Below, one piece after another: positions 15,752-24,126 of a DNA stretch of 64,000 nt (position 1 is its first letter; each line of letters begins with the position of its first letter). A program made the translations under genes and the position numbers. The notes below the pieces were generated by a model that searched no databases, was not told the origin of the DNA, and was given only the letters and a program-made list of their open reading frames with translations. The DNA is taken from assembly GCA_020629155.1 (NCBI GenBank), contig JAHDDW010000008.1, positions 1-64,000 of the forward strand. The letters are read 5' to 3'. The stretch is from Acidimicrobiales bacterium. GTDB lineage: Bacteria > Actinomycetota > Acidimicrobiia > Acidimicrobiales > SZUA-35.

Positions 15752-16501
15752 ATGAAATCTTCGTTAGGTGTGAATGAGTTCTATGACTTCAATAAACACC
15801 CTTCAGGCTATGGTATTGAGATTTTAAATATTTCGATGTCGCTTCTGAGTACTAAGCAGACTCCTAAAAAGTGTGTTGAGCTAGATCGGAAACATGTTAA
15901 ACGGAAATTCAATGAAAAGAAAGTTGGAGGACTGGTTTTATACACCGATGGCCTGTATCTCAACAGCTCAGAAGAGTCAGCGAAGTTACACTATAGACAC
16001 CGACAATTGATTGAAGAACACAAGCAGGGGTTTATGAATCATTTGAAGAAGGACCCTACTCTTATTCCAAATGCTTACAGCTTTATCAGCTGGGACCAAC
16101 ATATTCTGAATTGCTCTAAGTTTTCCTCGTATCTAGCAAAAGTACGAGAGTTGTACAAGAAAGACCGTTGTTTTAAAAAACTTGTTGAACATGATATCAA
16201 GGCAGCTGGTCGTGAAGTTTCTCGTTATACCATTGAATTTATTCTGGAGGAGATACTTGCTGATTATGCAGCGACAAAGGGTCTTGTCGAATTACCAAAT
16301 GAATTTGTGCAAGGTAGACAAGAATGGGTATTAAATATTTATCCAGGGAAACCAATCCGTAGCCAAGTATATCTTTATCAGCTGGATCCTTTGAAACTGG
16401 GGCGTACCTCTAACGTCTATGGGAATTGTTGGTACGACTGGCAGCAGTGCGTGTTGTATGATTTTGAGCGGTTAGATATCGAGACTTTTGACTTCAGCTA
16501 A
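15752..16501 (+). CDS. Probable tRNA-dependent cyclodipeptide synthase (XYP-like)
   Basis: A 249-residue cytoplasmic protein with no membrane segment. Several features fit cyclodipeptide synthases (CDPS), which use two aminoacyl-tRNAs to make a diketopiperazine. It has the right length; an N-terminal strand EILNISMSL with a candidate nucleophile Ser28; a GGLVLYTDGLYLN strand like the family's second beta strand; a helix RYTIEFILEEILADY whose Glu167 matches the catalytic Glu; and VLNIYPGKPI with Tyr197-Pro198, the hallmark YP pair of the XYP subfamily. The residue equivalent to the usual catalytic Tyr appears to be Phe163, which is atypical. The gene splits ftsQ from ftsZ, has its own -10 box, and no tailoring enzyme is adjacent. 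The call is by motif recall only; a divergent unrelated protein remains possible. Confidence 0.5.
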   Translation: MKSSLGVNEFYDFNKHPSGYGIEILNISMSLLSTKQTPKKCVELDRKHVKRKFNEKKVGGLVLYTDGLYLNSSEESAKLHYRHRQLIEEHKQGFMNHLKKDPTLIPNAYSFISWDQHILNCSKFSSYLAKVRELYKKDRCFKKLVEHDIKAAGREVSRYTIEFILEEILADYAATKGLVELPNEFVQGRQEWVLNIYPGKPIRSQVYLYQLDPLKLGRTSNVYGNCWYDWQQCVLYDFERLDIETFDFS

Positions 16502-16659
16502 GCGCATGAACAGTCGCTAGTTGCAGCAACTTGGAAATGGCGATGCTAGTCTTTAGGGTAATGGTGTGCTATTTAGCAAAAACGCCACTAGTGTTCGACA
16601 CACAGCACGCTAGAGTGAATAAAAGTAATCCAAATTTTAATCTCAATATTGAGGCAACA

Positions 16660-17772
16660 ATGAGTTCTAACAATTATGTAGCAGTAGTCAAAGTGGTCGG
16701 TGTCGGCGGTGGTGGCTGTAACGCTGTCAACCGAATGATAGATGCAGGGCTGCGAGGCGTTGAATTTGTTGCTGTCAATACCGATGCGCAAGCGCTTTTG
16801 ATGAGCGATGCCGAAACGAAGATTCATATCGGCCGTGACCTTACTCGTGGCCTGGGTGCTGGAAGTGATCCTGCTGTCGGGCAAAAAGCAGCAGAAGAAC
16901 ATCGCGACGAAATCAGCGAAGCGCTTGAAGGCTCCGATATGGTTTTTATTACCGCTGGTGAAGGTGGAGGTACTGGTACTGGTGCAGCGCCTGTTATTGC
17001 CGAGGTGGCAAAAAGTCAAGGGGCGCTGACGATTGCGGTTATCACACGCCCGTTTGGTTTTGAAGGTCGCCGCCGAGCGGCGCAAGCTGATGCTGGTATC
17101 AATCGTCTACGTGAAAAAGTTGATACACAGATTGTTATTCCAAACGATCGTCTACTTTCTATCGTCGATGAAAAAACGTCAATGGTTGATGCGTTCCGCA
17201 TGGCTGATGAAATTCTCCTCCAAGGTGTTTCTGGTATCGCCGATTTGATCACGACACCTGGCCTTATTAATACTGACTTTGCCGATGTTCGAATGATCAT
17301 GCATGACGCTGGTAGCGCCCTTATGGGTATTGGTCGAGCATCTGGAGAAGGTCGAGCGCTTGCCGCTGCGCGTGCTGCTATTGATAGCCCGCTGCTTGAA
17401 GCTTCTATCGAAGGTGCACGAGGTATCTTGCTCACAATCGCAGGCACGAGTGAACTTGGCTTGTTCGAAGTCAACGAAGCAGCAGAAATCATTCACGATG
17501 TAGCGCACCCAGATGCCAACATCATCTTTGGTACTGTCGTTGACGAGAACTTGACTGAAGAGATTCAGGTTACTGTTATTGCCGCTGGGTTCGATCGTTC
17601 TGAACATGGTTTCGGTGACCCTAGTGAACCTGGATTTAGAACAAGAGACACTGCGTCTCGTAAACCTGCGCCACAACAAGCCCCGCCAACATCTACACGT
17701 AAAAAAGTAGATCTTTTCGGTGAAAAAGGTGATCTAGAAGATGACTTTGACGTGCCTTCATTCCTGCGTTAA
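16660..17772 (+). CDS. ftsZ: Cell division GTPase FtsZ
   Basis: The tubulin-like ring GTPase. The ATG at 16660 is chosen because GAGG lies just upstream and the protein then begins [19 protein letters not shown], as in other FtsZ, giving 370 residues; the longer upstream frame from 16531 has no family support. The GTP-binding loop [10 protein letters not shown] (about residues 105-114), [11 protein letters not shown] and the synergy-loop region [16 protein letters not shown] are intact. The C-terminal linker is short and ends with [20 protein letters not shown], where [10 protein letters not shown] is the conserved tail that binds partners such as SepF and FtsA. SepF is encoded nearby. Confidence 0.97.
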   Translation: MSSNNYVAVVKVVGVGGGGCNAVNRMIDAGLRGVEFVAVNTDAQALLMSDAETKIHIGRDLTRGLGAGSDPAVGQKAAEEHRDEISEALEGSDMVFITAGEGGGTGTGAAPVIAEVAKSQGALTIAVITRPFGFEGRRRAAQADAGINRLREKVDTQIVIPNDRLLSIVDEKTSMVDAFRMADEILLQGVSGIADLITTPGLINTDFADVRMIMHDAGSALMGIGRASGEGRALAAARAAIDSPLLEASIEGARGILLTIAGTSELGLFEVNEAAEIIHDVAHPDANIIFGTVVDENLTEEIQVTVIAAGFDRSEHGFGDPSEPGFRTRDTASRKPAPQQAPPTSTRKKVDLFGEKGDLEDDFDVPSFLR

Positions 17773-17788
17773 ACATCAGAGGATGTTT
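17773..17788 (+). other. Hairpin presenting the pgeF ribosome site
   Basis: AACATC and GATGTT pair around AGAG between the ftsZ stop and the pgeF GTG. The loop and first stem bases contain the AGAGGA ribosome site, so this small stem may tune pgeF translation. It is followed by only a short T stretch, so it is at most a weak terminator. Confidence 0.35.
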
Positions 17789-17790
17789 TT

Positions 17791-18456
17791 GTGATAGAAA
17801 GGTCGTTTCAAATCGCCGTCGGCACCGTCAATATCGCCACAACAGAGGTGCAAGATGGCGATTTCGCGATCGATGGTGACCCTCAGCGTTTAGCTGCTGA
17901 TCGTTTAGCTGTTGCGCCAACGCCATGGAGTTGGCTAGAACAGGTCCACGGCGGCAAGGTCTATGAGGTTCGCACTTCTGGCGAACACAGTGGTCGACAA
18001 GGAGATGGATATATAACACTTGCGGCTAATGCCACGTTGTCTGTCACGACGGCTGATTGTGCTCCTGTTGTGCTTATCGGAGGCAAAGGTATAGCAGTTC
18101 TACATGCTGGTTGGCGCAGTCTTCAAGCTGATATTATCAGCAAGGGGGCCACTATGTTGCTTTCAAAAGGTGTGAAGCCTGTTGCTAGTTATTTAGGCCC
18201 TTGTATTAGCGCAGCGAAGTATGAATTTGGCGAGCCAGAACTTAGCCTCCTTGCTCAACAATTTGGCGAGGGTGTTCGCTCGGAAACAGCTGATGGGAAA
18301 CCTGCACTTGCGATGGATAAAGCAGTCGCAGCAGCCTGCGAAAAAGCAGGGTGGCCTGCACCTGCCGCAACTGCATGCACCAGTGGCGAGCAATGGTTTA
18401 GTCATCGCGTTCGTCAAGACAAAGGTCGCATAGCCACTGTCGCCTGGATCAGCTAA
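17791..18456 (+). CDS. pgeF: Purine nucleoside phosphorylase/laccase-domain protein PgeF (YfiH)
   Basis: A 221-residue protein of the DUF152/YfiH family. The copper/zinc-type motif residues are in LEQVHGGKV (His near 55), VTTADCAPVVL (Cys near 88) and AVLHAGWRS (His near 105), the classic His-Cys-His set. Family members have been described as peptidoglycan-editing factors that remove misincorporated L-Ser and as purine nucleoside phosphorylases; the substrate here is not shown. The placement directly after ftsZ is common in Actinobacteria and Firmicutes. It starts with GTG and overlaps yggS by one base (TAATG). Confidence 0.9.
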   Translation: MIERSFQIAVGTVNIATTEVQDGDFAIDGDPQRLAADRLAVAPTPWSWLEQVHGGKVYEVRTSGEHSGRQGDGYITLAANATLSVTTADCAPVVLIGGKGIAVLHAGWRSLQADIISKGATMLLSKGVKPVASYLGPCISAAKYEFGEPELSLLAQQFGEGVRSETADGKPALAMDKAVAAACEKAGWPAPAATACTSGEQWFSHRVRQDKGRIATVAWIS

Positions 18457-19112
18457 TGGAGAGAGAAGTAATGCGGCAGCGGATAGTAGAAGTCCAGCAG
18501 CGAATTGAGGCTGCTAGTGCTGGGCGACAAGTTGAGCTTGTGGCCATCTCAAAACGTTTTCCTGCAGCGGCTATTGAAACGGCGCTTTCGTTTGGTCTTA
18601 CTGCATTCGGCGAGAACTATAGCCAGGAGTTGCTTGCTAAACAAGAAGAATTTGCGGATGAATCACCACACCGTTGGCATTTTACGGGTCGTATTCAACG
18701 CAACAAGATAAAAAAGCTCGTTGATCATGTGTCTGTCTGGCACACTGTCGATTCAATGAAGATTCTTGATGCGCTTGCTCGGCATGGAAGCGACGCGCAA
18801 CTCTATCTACAAGTGAATACAACTGGTGAAGCGCAAAAAGCTGGTTGCTTGCCGAGTGAGCTTCCGCAATTAGTGGAATATGGGCGATCGTTAGGGTTAC
18901 ATATTGTGGGTTTAATGACAATGGGGCCTAGCGATGGATCTGATCCGACGCAAGCGTTTGAGTCACTTCAACAAGTAGCTGAAAAAGTTGCGCTCTCACA
19001 ACTTTCTATGGGGATGAGCGGTGATTATGAGAAAGCTCTTGCCTGCGGAAGTACATGTGTGAGAATTGGTTCAGCTATTTTTGGTTCACGTCCTTTGACT
19101 CACCCACAATAA
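18456..19112 (+). CDS. yggS: Pyridoxal-phosphate homeostasis protein YggS
   Basis: A 218-residue PLP-binding protein of the YggS/PROSC family, a single alanine-racemase-like barrel without the second domain. The PLP lysine is in VELVAISKRFP. FGENYSQELLAKQEEF, HFTGRIQRNKIKKLV, HTVDSM and a C-terminal LSMGMSGDYEKAL...CVRIGSAIFG follow as usual. These proteins buffer PLP levels rather than catalyse a reaction. The first ATG overlaps the pgeF stop; a second ATG at 18471 has the better ribosome site (GGAGAG, spacing 7) and may be the real start. It lies between ftsZ and sepF, as is common. Confidence 0.94.
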   Translation: MEREVMRQRIVEVQQRIEAASAGRQVELVAISKRFPAAAIETALSFGLTAFGENYSQELLAKQEEFADESPHRWHFTGRIQRNKIKKLVDHVSVWHTVDSMKILDALARHGSDAQLYLQVNTTGEAQKAGCLPSELPQLVEYGRSLGLHIVGLMTMGPSDGSDPTQAFESLQQVAEKVALSQLSMGMSGDYEKALACGSTCVRIGSAIFGSRPLTHPQ

Positions 19113-19179
19113 AAACATTTCCTGATAGCGGTATCCTTTATCTGCAGTCGTATTAGACTAAGAAGTCGAGGAGCATGAC

Positions 19180-19695
19180 ATGTCTGCGATTAAATCACTA
19201 ATGGCTTTTGTAGGGTTGTGGCCCGAAGAAGAGCAGAAAGAAAAATTCTCTTATCTTCTTGATGAGCTTGATACAGATAATAATGCATCTGAATCTGATG
19301 ACGTAAAAGAGGTTGATAGTTCTGACTCTCAACCTCTGGCAAAAGAAAAGCAAGTTTCAGCGACCGTGGCCCGAGAGAAAAAGTCAATTAAACAGCCTGT
19401 GATTGAGAAGAAAAAGTCTGGTACGGCTTCTGCTAGCTCTGTGCAGACACTGACCCCTAAATCTTTTGGCGATGCGAAAGAACTCGCAGACGAATTTAGC
19501 GGTGGTTTCCCCGTCATCATGAGTTTACAAGGTCTTGATAAACCGCTAGCTCGGCGGCTGATAGATTTTGCTAGTGGTATCTGTTATGCCCTTGATGGAA
19601 GCATGGAAAAGATCGCTCCGCAGGTTTTTCTTTTGACTCCAGCAACTATTGTGCTTACCGATAAAGAGCGCAACGATATTTTTACCCGTTCATAA
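19180..19695 (+). CDS. sepF: Z-ring anchoring protein SepF
   Basis: A 171-residue protein. The N-terminus (MSAIKSLMAFVGLWPEEE) is an amphipathic membrane-targeting helix, followed by an acidic and Lys-rich linker and the SepF domain from about residue 86: LTPKSFGDAKELADEFSGGFPVIMSLQGLDKPLARRLIDFASGICYALDGSMEKI and VFLLTP. SepF polymerises, binds the FtsZ tail and tethers the ring to the membrane, replacing FtsA in Actinobacteria. The start has a GAGGAG ribosome site. The usual YggT-type gene does not follow; instead a rhomboid-like gene faces it from the other strand. Confidence 0.95.
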   Translation: MSAIKSLMAFVGLWPEEEQKEKFSYLLDELDTDNNASESDDVKEVDSSDSQPLAKEKQVSATVAREKKSIKQPVIEKKKSGTASASSVQTLTPKSFGDAKELADEFSGGFPVIMSLQGLDKPLARRLIDFASGICYALDGSMEKIAPQVFLLTPATIVLTDKERNDIFTRS

Positions 19696-19733
19696 GTAAA
19701 ACAGGGTGAGTGACTTCAAGAGCTTCGAAGTTC

Positions 19734-20600
19734 TCAGCTTCCCTTTTTCTTTGAAAGTGCTTTCAGTCGGCGTTGTTCGGATCTTGAGAGGTTTTCAAAA
19801 CCGTCGGTGCTGACTTTATCTAGTAGTGCGTTAAGTTCTAACTCATCTTCAACAGAAGAAACAGAATAAAGATGCCGATTTTGTTTTCGTGTTTTCTTTT
19901 TAGACTTTCGTGAGCCGATATCTTTCAGAGGTAGTGCTGGGACCCAGCGTAGTTGCGGAGCTGCATGATCAAATGATCGCGTAAGAACTATGGCAGTTGC
20001 TACCATTATCAACGTTAAAATAATTTTGTCGTATCGTCTCTCGCCATAGAAAGAAAGAATGCGTATTGTGATGAAAGCGACGGCAAGAATCCAGCCAGGG
20101 ATGCCATAGAAGAAAGGTGCGTCTGGTTTGTTTGAAACAAAAGCAATAAATATGCCGATTTCTAGAAAAGAGATACCACCTAGAAAGGCAAATTCCATTA
20201 CGTCAAGAGAACCTAAGGCTGTAGTAAGAACGGCTGGAATGATCGTTAGAAGGCTAAGAAAAACTAGGTAGTTTCGTTTGCCAAATTCTTGTTCTAATCG
20301 TGAGCCAAGAATATAAAAAATGACAATAGCAACTGGCGTCCAAATTGCTTGCTGTCGGAATAAAGTGTTTGCCATCGGCCAAGAAACGATTTGCCATACC
20401 TGTCCGCTAATAACCGAGTCAGGCAACAGATATAGTTTCTCGAACCATGTTTTGGGAATCGGTTCTATAGCCCACCACAGAGTGCCAAAAATCGCTGCAA
20501 TTGTTGCGGCGACGGTTGTCGTAACGTCGAGGTTTCCTATACGGAACCATGGATCAGAACCTCGACCAAAGGGACTTGTGAATGCATATCTGTCAGGCAT
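19734..20600 (-). CDS. Rhomboid-like membrane protein lacking catalytic residues
   Basis: A 288-residue membrane protein with about six helices, resembling rhomboid proteins: QVWQIVSWPMA, then a long helix ending YILGSRLEQEFGKRNYLVF. The C-terminus (about 245-288) is a soluble acidic-basic tail, ELNALLDKVSTDGFENLSRSEQRRLKALSKKKG, like the DUF6576 tail appended to many bacterial rhomboids. The expected catalytic GxSG is GISF here and no membrane His follows, so it is probably a pseudoprotease that binds rather than cleaves membrane proteins. It has its own TAGATT box six bases before the ATG (leaderless). Its convergent placement next to sepF may be chance. Confidence 0.7.
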   Translation of the reverse strand: MPDRYAFTSPFGRGSDPWFRIGNLDVTTTVAATIAAIFGTLWWAIEPIPKTWFEKLYLLPDSVISGQVWQIVSWPMANTLFRQQAIWTPVAIVIFYILGSRLEQEFGKRNYLVFLSLLTIIPAVLTTALGSLDVMEFAFLGGISFLEIGIFIAFVSNKPDAPFFYGIPGWILAVAFITIRILSFYGERRYDKIILTLIMVATAIVLTRSFDHAAPQLRWVPALPLKDIGSRKSKKKTRKQNRHLYSVSSVEDELELNALLDKVSTDGFENLSRSEQRRLKALSKKKGS

Positions 20601-20606
20601 GGTTAT

Positions 20607-20612
20607 AATCTA
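20607..20612 (-). promoter_or_regulatory. -10 box of the rhomboid-like gene
   Basis: TAGATT on the reverse strand, six bases (ATAACC) before the ATG at 20600, suggests a leaderless transcript. Confidence 0.45.
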
Positions 20613-20813
20613 GCGTTTTAAATCGCGAACGAGGTTTGTATTAAAGTGGAGAACGAGGTTCGCATCGAGGATTATTTTGCTCGAACAGAAAATACTAGCT
20701 GTCCAAAAAGTGCATGCGGTTGCCCATGATAAGATTAGGTCTTTTGACTTAGAACGAATTAGTCAATGTTGTATCAAATGGTTGGTTTCAGTAGTGCTTG
20801 ATGATAAATGTTG

Positions 20814-20819
20814 TACCAT
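20814..20819 (+). promoter_or_regulatory. -10 box of divIVA, fixing its start
   Basis: TACCAT is followed by six bases (GTTGCC) and then the ATG at 20826. With no ribosome site present, this spacing supports a leaderless mRNA and favours 20826 over the in-frame ATG at 20808, which overlaps the promoter. Confidence 0.45.
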
Positions 20820-20825
20820 GTTGCC

Positions 20826-22001
20826 ATGGCACTCACAAACGACACTATAAAATTTTTACGACACAGTATCCATATGAACTTCAGTGAGGAGTCCAAAGGG
20901 TACAGTAGAGAGCAAGTTCAGAAAGTTCTCGCCAAATTGCCGCCTCTGGCAAACGAGGTTGAACGACTTCAAAACGAGATAGCAAACTTGAAAGCGAAAG
21001 CAGACGCTGCTGAGTCTCGACTGGTTGAAGCTCAAGCTCCTTCAGAAGTTGCTGTCTCAGTTCCAGAAATGCCTGCGATGGCTAGCAGCGAATTTGATGA
21101 AACGTTGCGTAAAACATTGGTTACAGCACAAGCTAACGCGCAGTCAACTGTACGGGCGGCACAAGAAGAGGCTGAACGTCTCAGAACAGAAGCTGAATTT
21201 CAGTCGAATGCTATTTTGGCTGATGCTCGTGACCAAGCTAGCGAAATTGAGCGTGAAGCTGAGTCAAGTCATGAAGAGATGAAAGCTGAGACAGAGGCAG
21301 AACGAGCTCGTCTGCTTAAAGAGGCTTCTGACGATGTGAAGAAACGTCTTTCTTCAATTGAAGAAGAACTTGTCGAAGCGCATGACAGTGAACGTAGTAA
21401 GTTGCTAGAACAGATTAGCGAACTGCAAGAAACTCACAAATTGCTACAAGGCGATGTATCTCGCTTTGAAGAGCATCTCACAGCTCGTCGAGAGGAAGTG
21501 CGTGTAGCGCTTGCCGATATAACAGCGGTTCTTGATGATCCTGAGAAACTCCGTGTTGAAGAACCAATAGAACCAGCAGAAGTTCCTGTTATCGATACTG
21601 ATGAGTTCGAGCCAATTTCTGTCGAAGTTGATTCAGTGAGTGATCTAGAAACAGAAGCGCTAGTAGCTGAAGAAGCAGTTGCGAGCAACAAAGAAGAATC
21701 TCTTGATATGGAAGAGTTTGAGTCTTTGACTATCGTTGATGAAGAAGAATCAGATGTTCAAGAAGTTTTTCTAGATGATGTTGATGATGATGCAACTAGC
21801 ATTGTCGAAGCAGTAGAAGTCGAAGATGAAAACGGCAAAGATATTCCACCTCCTCCACCTCCAGCAGGTGATGCATATACAGAAGAACTTCGCCGCGCGG
21901 TTGACGAAGACTCAGATGATGAAGATATTAAATCGTTCTTTAGCGAAGATAGCGAAGGCGATGAAGGAAAGCGCGGAGGAATCTTCGGACGTCGCAAGTA
22001 G
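20826..22001 (+). CDS. divIVA: DivIVA/Wag31-type polar growth and division protein
   Basis: About 391 residues from the ATG at 20826. A short N-terminal domain (ALTNDTIKFLRHSIHMNFSEESKGYSREQVQKVLAKL) resembles the lipid-binding head of DivIVA, followed by a long coiled coil (about residues 45-235) very rich in Glu, Ala, Arg and Gln. The C-terminal third is strongly acidic, with a DDVDDDA stretch, then a PPPPPPAGDAYTEELRRA patch and a basic end, GKRGGIFGRRK. DivIVA proteins form polar or septal scaffolds recruiting wall synthesis in Actinobacteria. The position a few genes after ftsZ-sepF is canonical. A strong terminator follows, so this ends the region's transcription. Confidence 0.8.
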   Translation: MALTNDTIKFLRHSIHMNFSEESKGYSREQVQKVLAKLPPLANEVERLQNEIANLKAKADAAESRLVEAQAPSEVAVSVPEMPAMASSEFDETLRKTLVTAQANAQSTVRAAQEEAERLRTEAEFQSNAILADARDQASEIEREAESSHEEMKAETEAERARLLKEASDDVKKRLSSIEEELVEAHDSERSKLLEQISELQETHKLLQGDVSRFEEHLTARREEVRVALADITAVLDDPEKLRVEEPIEPAEVPVIDTDEFEPISVEVDSVSDLETEALVAEEAVASNKEESLDMEEFESLTIVDEEESDVQEVFLDDVDDDATSIVEAVEVEDENGKDIPPPPPPAGDAYTEELRRAVDEDSDDEDIKSFFSEDSEGDEGKRGGIFGRRK

Positions 22002-22023
22002 AAAAAATATAGTAAGCAACAAA

Positions 22024-22060
22024 GAAGAAGACCCGACATTGTCGGGTCTTCTTCTGTTTA
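22024..22060 (+). terminator. Rho-independent terminator after divIVA
   Basis: GAAGAAGACCCGA (22024-22036) pairs perfectly with TCGGGTCTTCTTC (22042-22054) around CATTG, followed by TGTTTATAT. It is the strongest terminator-like hairpin in the first third of the window. Confidence 0.85.
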
Positions 22061-22131
22061 TATAGAAAACCTGGTAGTTCGTGGCTTTCAAGCCTTGGGC
22101 GTAGTCAATGTTCTGGCCAATACACAACAAG

Positions 22132-22157
22132 CAACATTCGTATGTAAGCGAATGTTG
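22132..22157 (+). other. Hairpin in the leader of the DksA-like gene
   Basis: CAACATTCG and CGAATGTTG pair perfectly around an 8-base loop, about 100 bases before the next gene. There is no T-run, so it is a leader stem or protein site rather than a terminator. Confidence 0.55.
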
Positions 22158-22253
22158 CGGTTTCGGGGAATTTGTAGCATAGTAGGTTGTTACTTGTCTC
22201 AATAATTCTTATAATTCGGCACCGACATACCTGTGAATGGCAAGGACGGCACA

Positions 22254-22688
22254 ATGGCTACACAAAAATCATCTAAGAAAAAAACAGAAAAAGGTAAGGC
22301 TTCAAAATTGCCTGACTACCTTACTGACAAAAAATGGCTTACAAAGCAGCGCGAAACATTGATCGAGGAAAGGGCGTCATATACTTCGAATGCTGAACGT
22401 CTTGCCGCTGAAGCTGCTGCCTTGATGGCAGATCGCGAACCAGGTGATGTGCAATTTGATGAAGAGTCAGGCGAAGGCGATACTTTAGCTGTTGAACGTG
22501 ACCGAGATCTAGCTCTTTCTGCTGCAGCGATGAAGTCAGTTGGTGAAATCGATGAAGCCTTGCAGCGTCTCGATGAAGGCACCTACGGGATCTGTGTAGC
22601 TAGTGGCGACCCGATTCCTAAAGATCGCCTCGAAGCTATCCCAGAAGCATCTGTTCGTGTTGAACACAAAACATCTATGTTCTACTAA
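22254..22688 (+). CDS. DksA/TraR-like protein with degenerate zinc finger
   Basis: A 144-residue protein from the ATG at 22254 (AAGGA upstream; an in-frame GTG at 22233 is less likely). A Lys-rich head and a long helical segment precede the family C-terminal pattern IDEALQRLDEGTYGICVASGDPIPKDRLEAIPEA. In DksA/TraR proteins this region carries four zinc-binding cysteines; only the first is present here, the others being Ser, Val or His. It may fold without zinc. Relatives modulate RNA polymerase through its secondary channel. Its stop overlaps the lspA start (TAATG), so it is coupled to lspA and rluD, an arrangement that recurs in Actinobacteria. Confidence 0.8.
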   Translation: MATQKSSKKKTEKGKASKLPDYLTDKKWLTKQRETLIEERASYTSNAERLAAEAAALMADREPGDVQFDEESGEGDTLAVERDRDLALSAAAMKSVGEIDEALQRLDEGTYGICVASGDPIPKDRLEAIPEASVRVEHKTSMFY

Positions 22689-23215
22689 TGGACAGTTTAA
22701 AAGGTCTTAAAAGAGCGCTGCCTGTTGCCTTGGCAGTGATTGTGGTAGATCAACTTACAAAATGGTGGGCGGTTTCAAATTTGGAAGAAGGCAGTTGTTC
22801 TGCGTCTGAAGATGCATGCTTAGATCTTGTTCTTGGTTTCTCGTTTCATCTGCATTTTAATACAGGTGCTGCCTTCAGTACTGGCACTGGGCTTGGCCCC
22901 TTTATAGGTGCGCTGGCTCTTGTCGTCGCACTATTTCTTCTCGGGTCTGCCTATTTTAAAGAAGATGTAACAACGCCGATACTCTATGGTTTTTTAGCGG
23001 GCGGTGTTTTAGGAAACTTTCTCGATCGTCTATTCAGAGCTAAAGAAGGCTTATTATCTGGCGGTGTTGTTGATTTCATTGATCCAGGGTGGTTCCCAAT
23101 CTTTAACATCGCCGATAGCGTGATCGTTTGCGGCGTTGCTTTAATTATTTTCTTGTCTTTCCGCGAAAGTAAAAAAGAAGATGATGATTTCGATGAAGAT
23201 CTTGTGCATGTATGA
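22688..23215 (+). CDS. lspA: Signal peptidase II (prolipoprotein)
   Basis: A 175-residue four-helix aspartyl protease of the inner membrane that removes signal peptides from lipidated prolipoproteins. The conserved blocks are VVDQLTKWWA near the N-terminus, HFNTGAAFS, GNFLDRLFRA (first catalytic Asp) and VVDFIDPGWFPIFNIADSVIVCG (second catalytic Asp). The C-terminal tail is acidic. It overlaps the DksA-like gene by one base and rluD by 4 bases. Confidence 0.95.
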   Translation: MDSLKGLKRALPVALAVIVVDQLTKWWAVSNLEEGSCSASEDACLDLVLGFSFHLHFNTGAAFSTGTGLGPFIGALALVVALFLLGSAYFKEDVTTPILYGFLAGGVLGNFLDRLFRAKEGLLSGGVVDFIDPGWFPIFNIADSVIVCGVALIIFLSFRESKKEDDDFDEDLVHV

Positions 23216-24126
23216 ACGAACCCGAGAAATACACCGATGAAATTCCTGTTGCTTTAGACACACAACGTGTAGACCGAGTTGTTTCGTTGATCACAAATGT
23301 AAGCCGCAATGCAGCGATTGAACTGCTTGTTGCAGGCAATGTCTTAGTGGACGGTTCGAGCGTCTCAAAAGCCTCGTTTAAAGTGCGAACTGGCCAGAAA
23401 ATAGAAATTACGGTGCCATATGTTGACACCGAGCTTAAAGCAGATAGTTCAGTTGTTGTCCCAGTTATTTACGAAGATAGCCATGTGTTGGTTGTCGATA
23501 AACCAGCACAGCTTGTTGTTCATCCAGGTTCAGGTGTTAAAGAGGGGACGATGGTTCAAGGGCTCCTAGCGCAACACCCCGAAATTATCACTGTGGGTGC
23601 TTCTAGTCGTCCAGGCATCGTACATCGACTCGATCGTGGTACCTCTGGTTTGCTTGCGGTCGCTAAAACACAAGAAAGCTACGACTCTTTAACGCAGCAA
23701 CTATCTGAGCGAAGCGTTGGACGTTTCTATGATGCTGTCGTCGATGGTGTTGTGTCAACAGATGCTGGGACGATAGACGCTCCGCTAGGTCGAAGTTTGC
23801 GTGATAGGACGAAGCAAGCTGTTGTCAGCGCTGGGAAAACAGCAAGAACCCATTACGAGTATGTTGGGACTGTCGGAGAAACAATGTCTCGTTTGAAATG
23901 TCGCTTAGAGACAGGCAGAACGCACCAGATTCGAGTTCATCTTGCTTCGATTGGTCACCCTGTTGTTGGCGATCTTAAATACGGTGGGTCTAAACAAAAA
24001 AAACTCGAAAGGTTTTTCTTACACGCAGCGTTTCTTTCTTTTGTGCATCCTCATTCTGGAAAAGAGATTGAATTTTCTTCACCGTTGCCAATTGATTTGC
24101 AGAATTTTTTAGACGCTCACCACTAG
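23212..24126 (+). CDS. rluD: 23S rRNA pseudouridine synthase, RluD family
   Basis: A 304-residue protein. The N-terminal S4 RNA-binding domain (about 15-70) holds RVDRVVSLITNVSRNAAIELLVAGNVLVDG, and the catalytic domain carries the motif GIVHRLDRGTSGLLAVAK with the nucleophilic Asp, then RTHQIRVHLASIGHPVVGD. RluD-type enzymes modify helix 69 of 23S rRNA, but RluA/RluC relatives share these motifs, so the exact target is inferred. The ATGA overlap with lspA is a common operon pairing. The 3' end overlaps the convergent Rrf2 gene by 4 bases. Confidence 0.88.
   Translation: MNEPEKYTDEIPVALDTQRVDRVVSLITNVSRNAAIELLVAGNVLVDGSSVSKASFKVRTGQKIEITVPYVDTELKADSSVVVPVIYEDSHVLVVDKPAQLVVHPGSGVKEGTMVQGLLAQHPEIITVGASSRPGIVHRLDRGTSGLLAVAKTQESYDSLTQQLSERSVGRFYDAVVDGVVSTDAGTIDAPLGRSLRDRTKQAVVSAGKTARTHYEYVGTVGETMSRLKCRLETGRTHQIRVHLASIGHPVVGDLKYGGSKQKKLERFFLHAAFLSFVHPHSGKEIEFSSPLPIDLQNFLDAHH

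Noticed and set aside
16531..16659. N-terminal extension of FtsZ from an upstream ATG
   Set aside because: The extra 43 residues have no FtsZ similarity, and an ATG with GAGG at 16660 gives the normal N-terminus.
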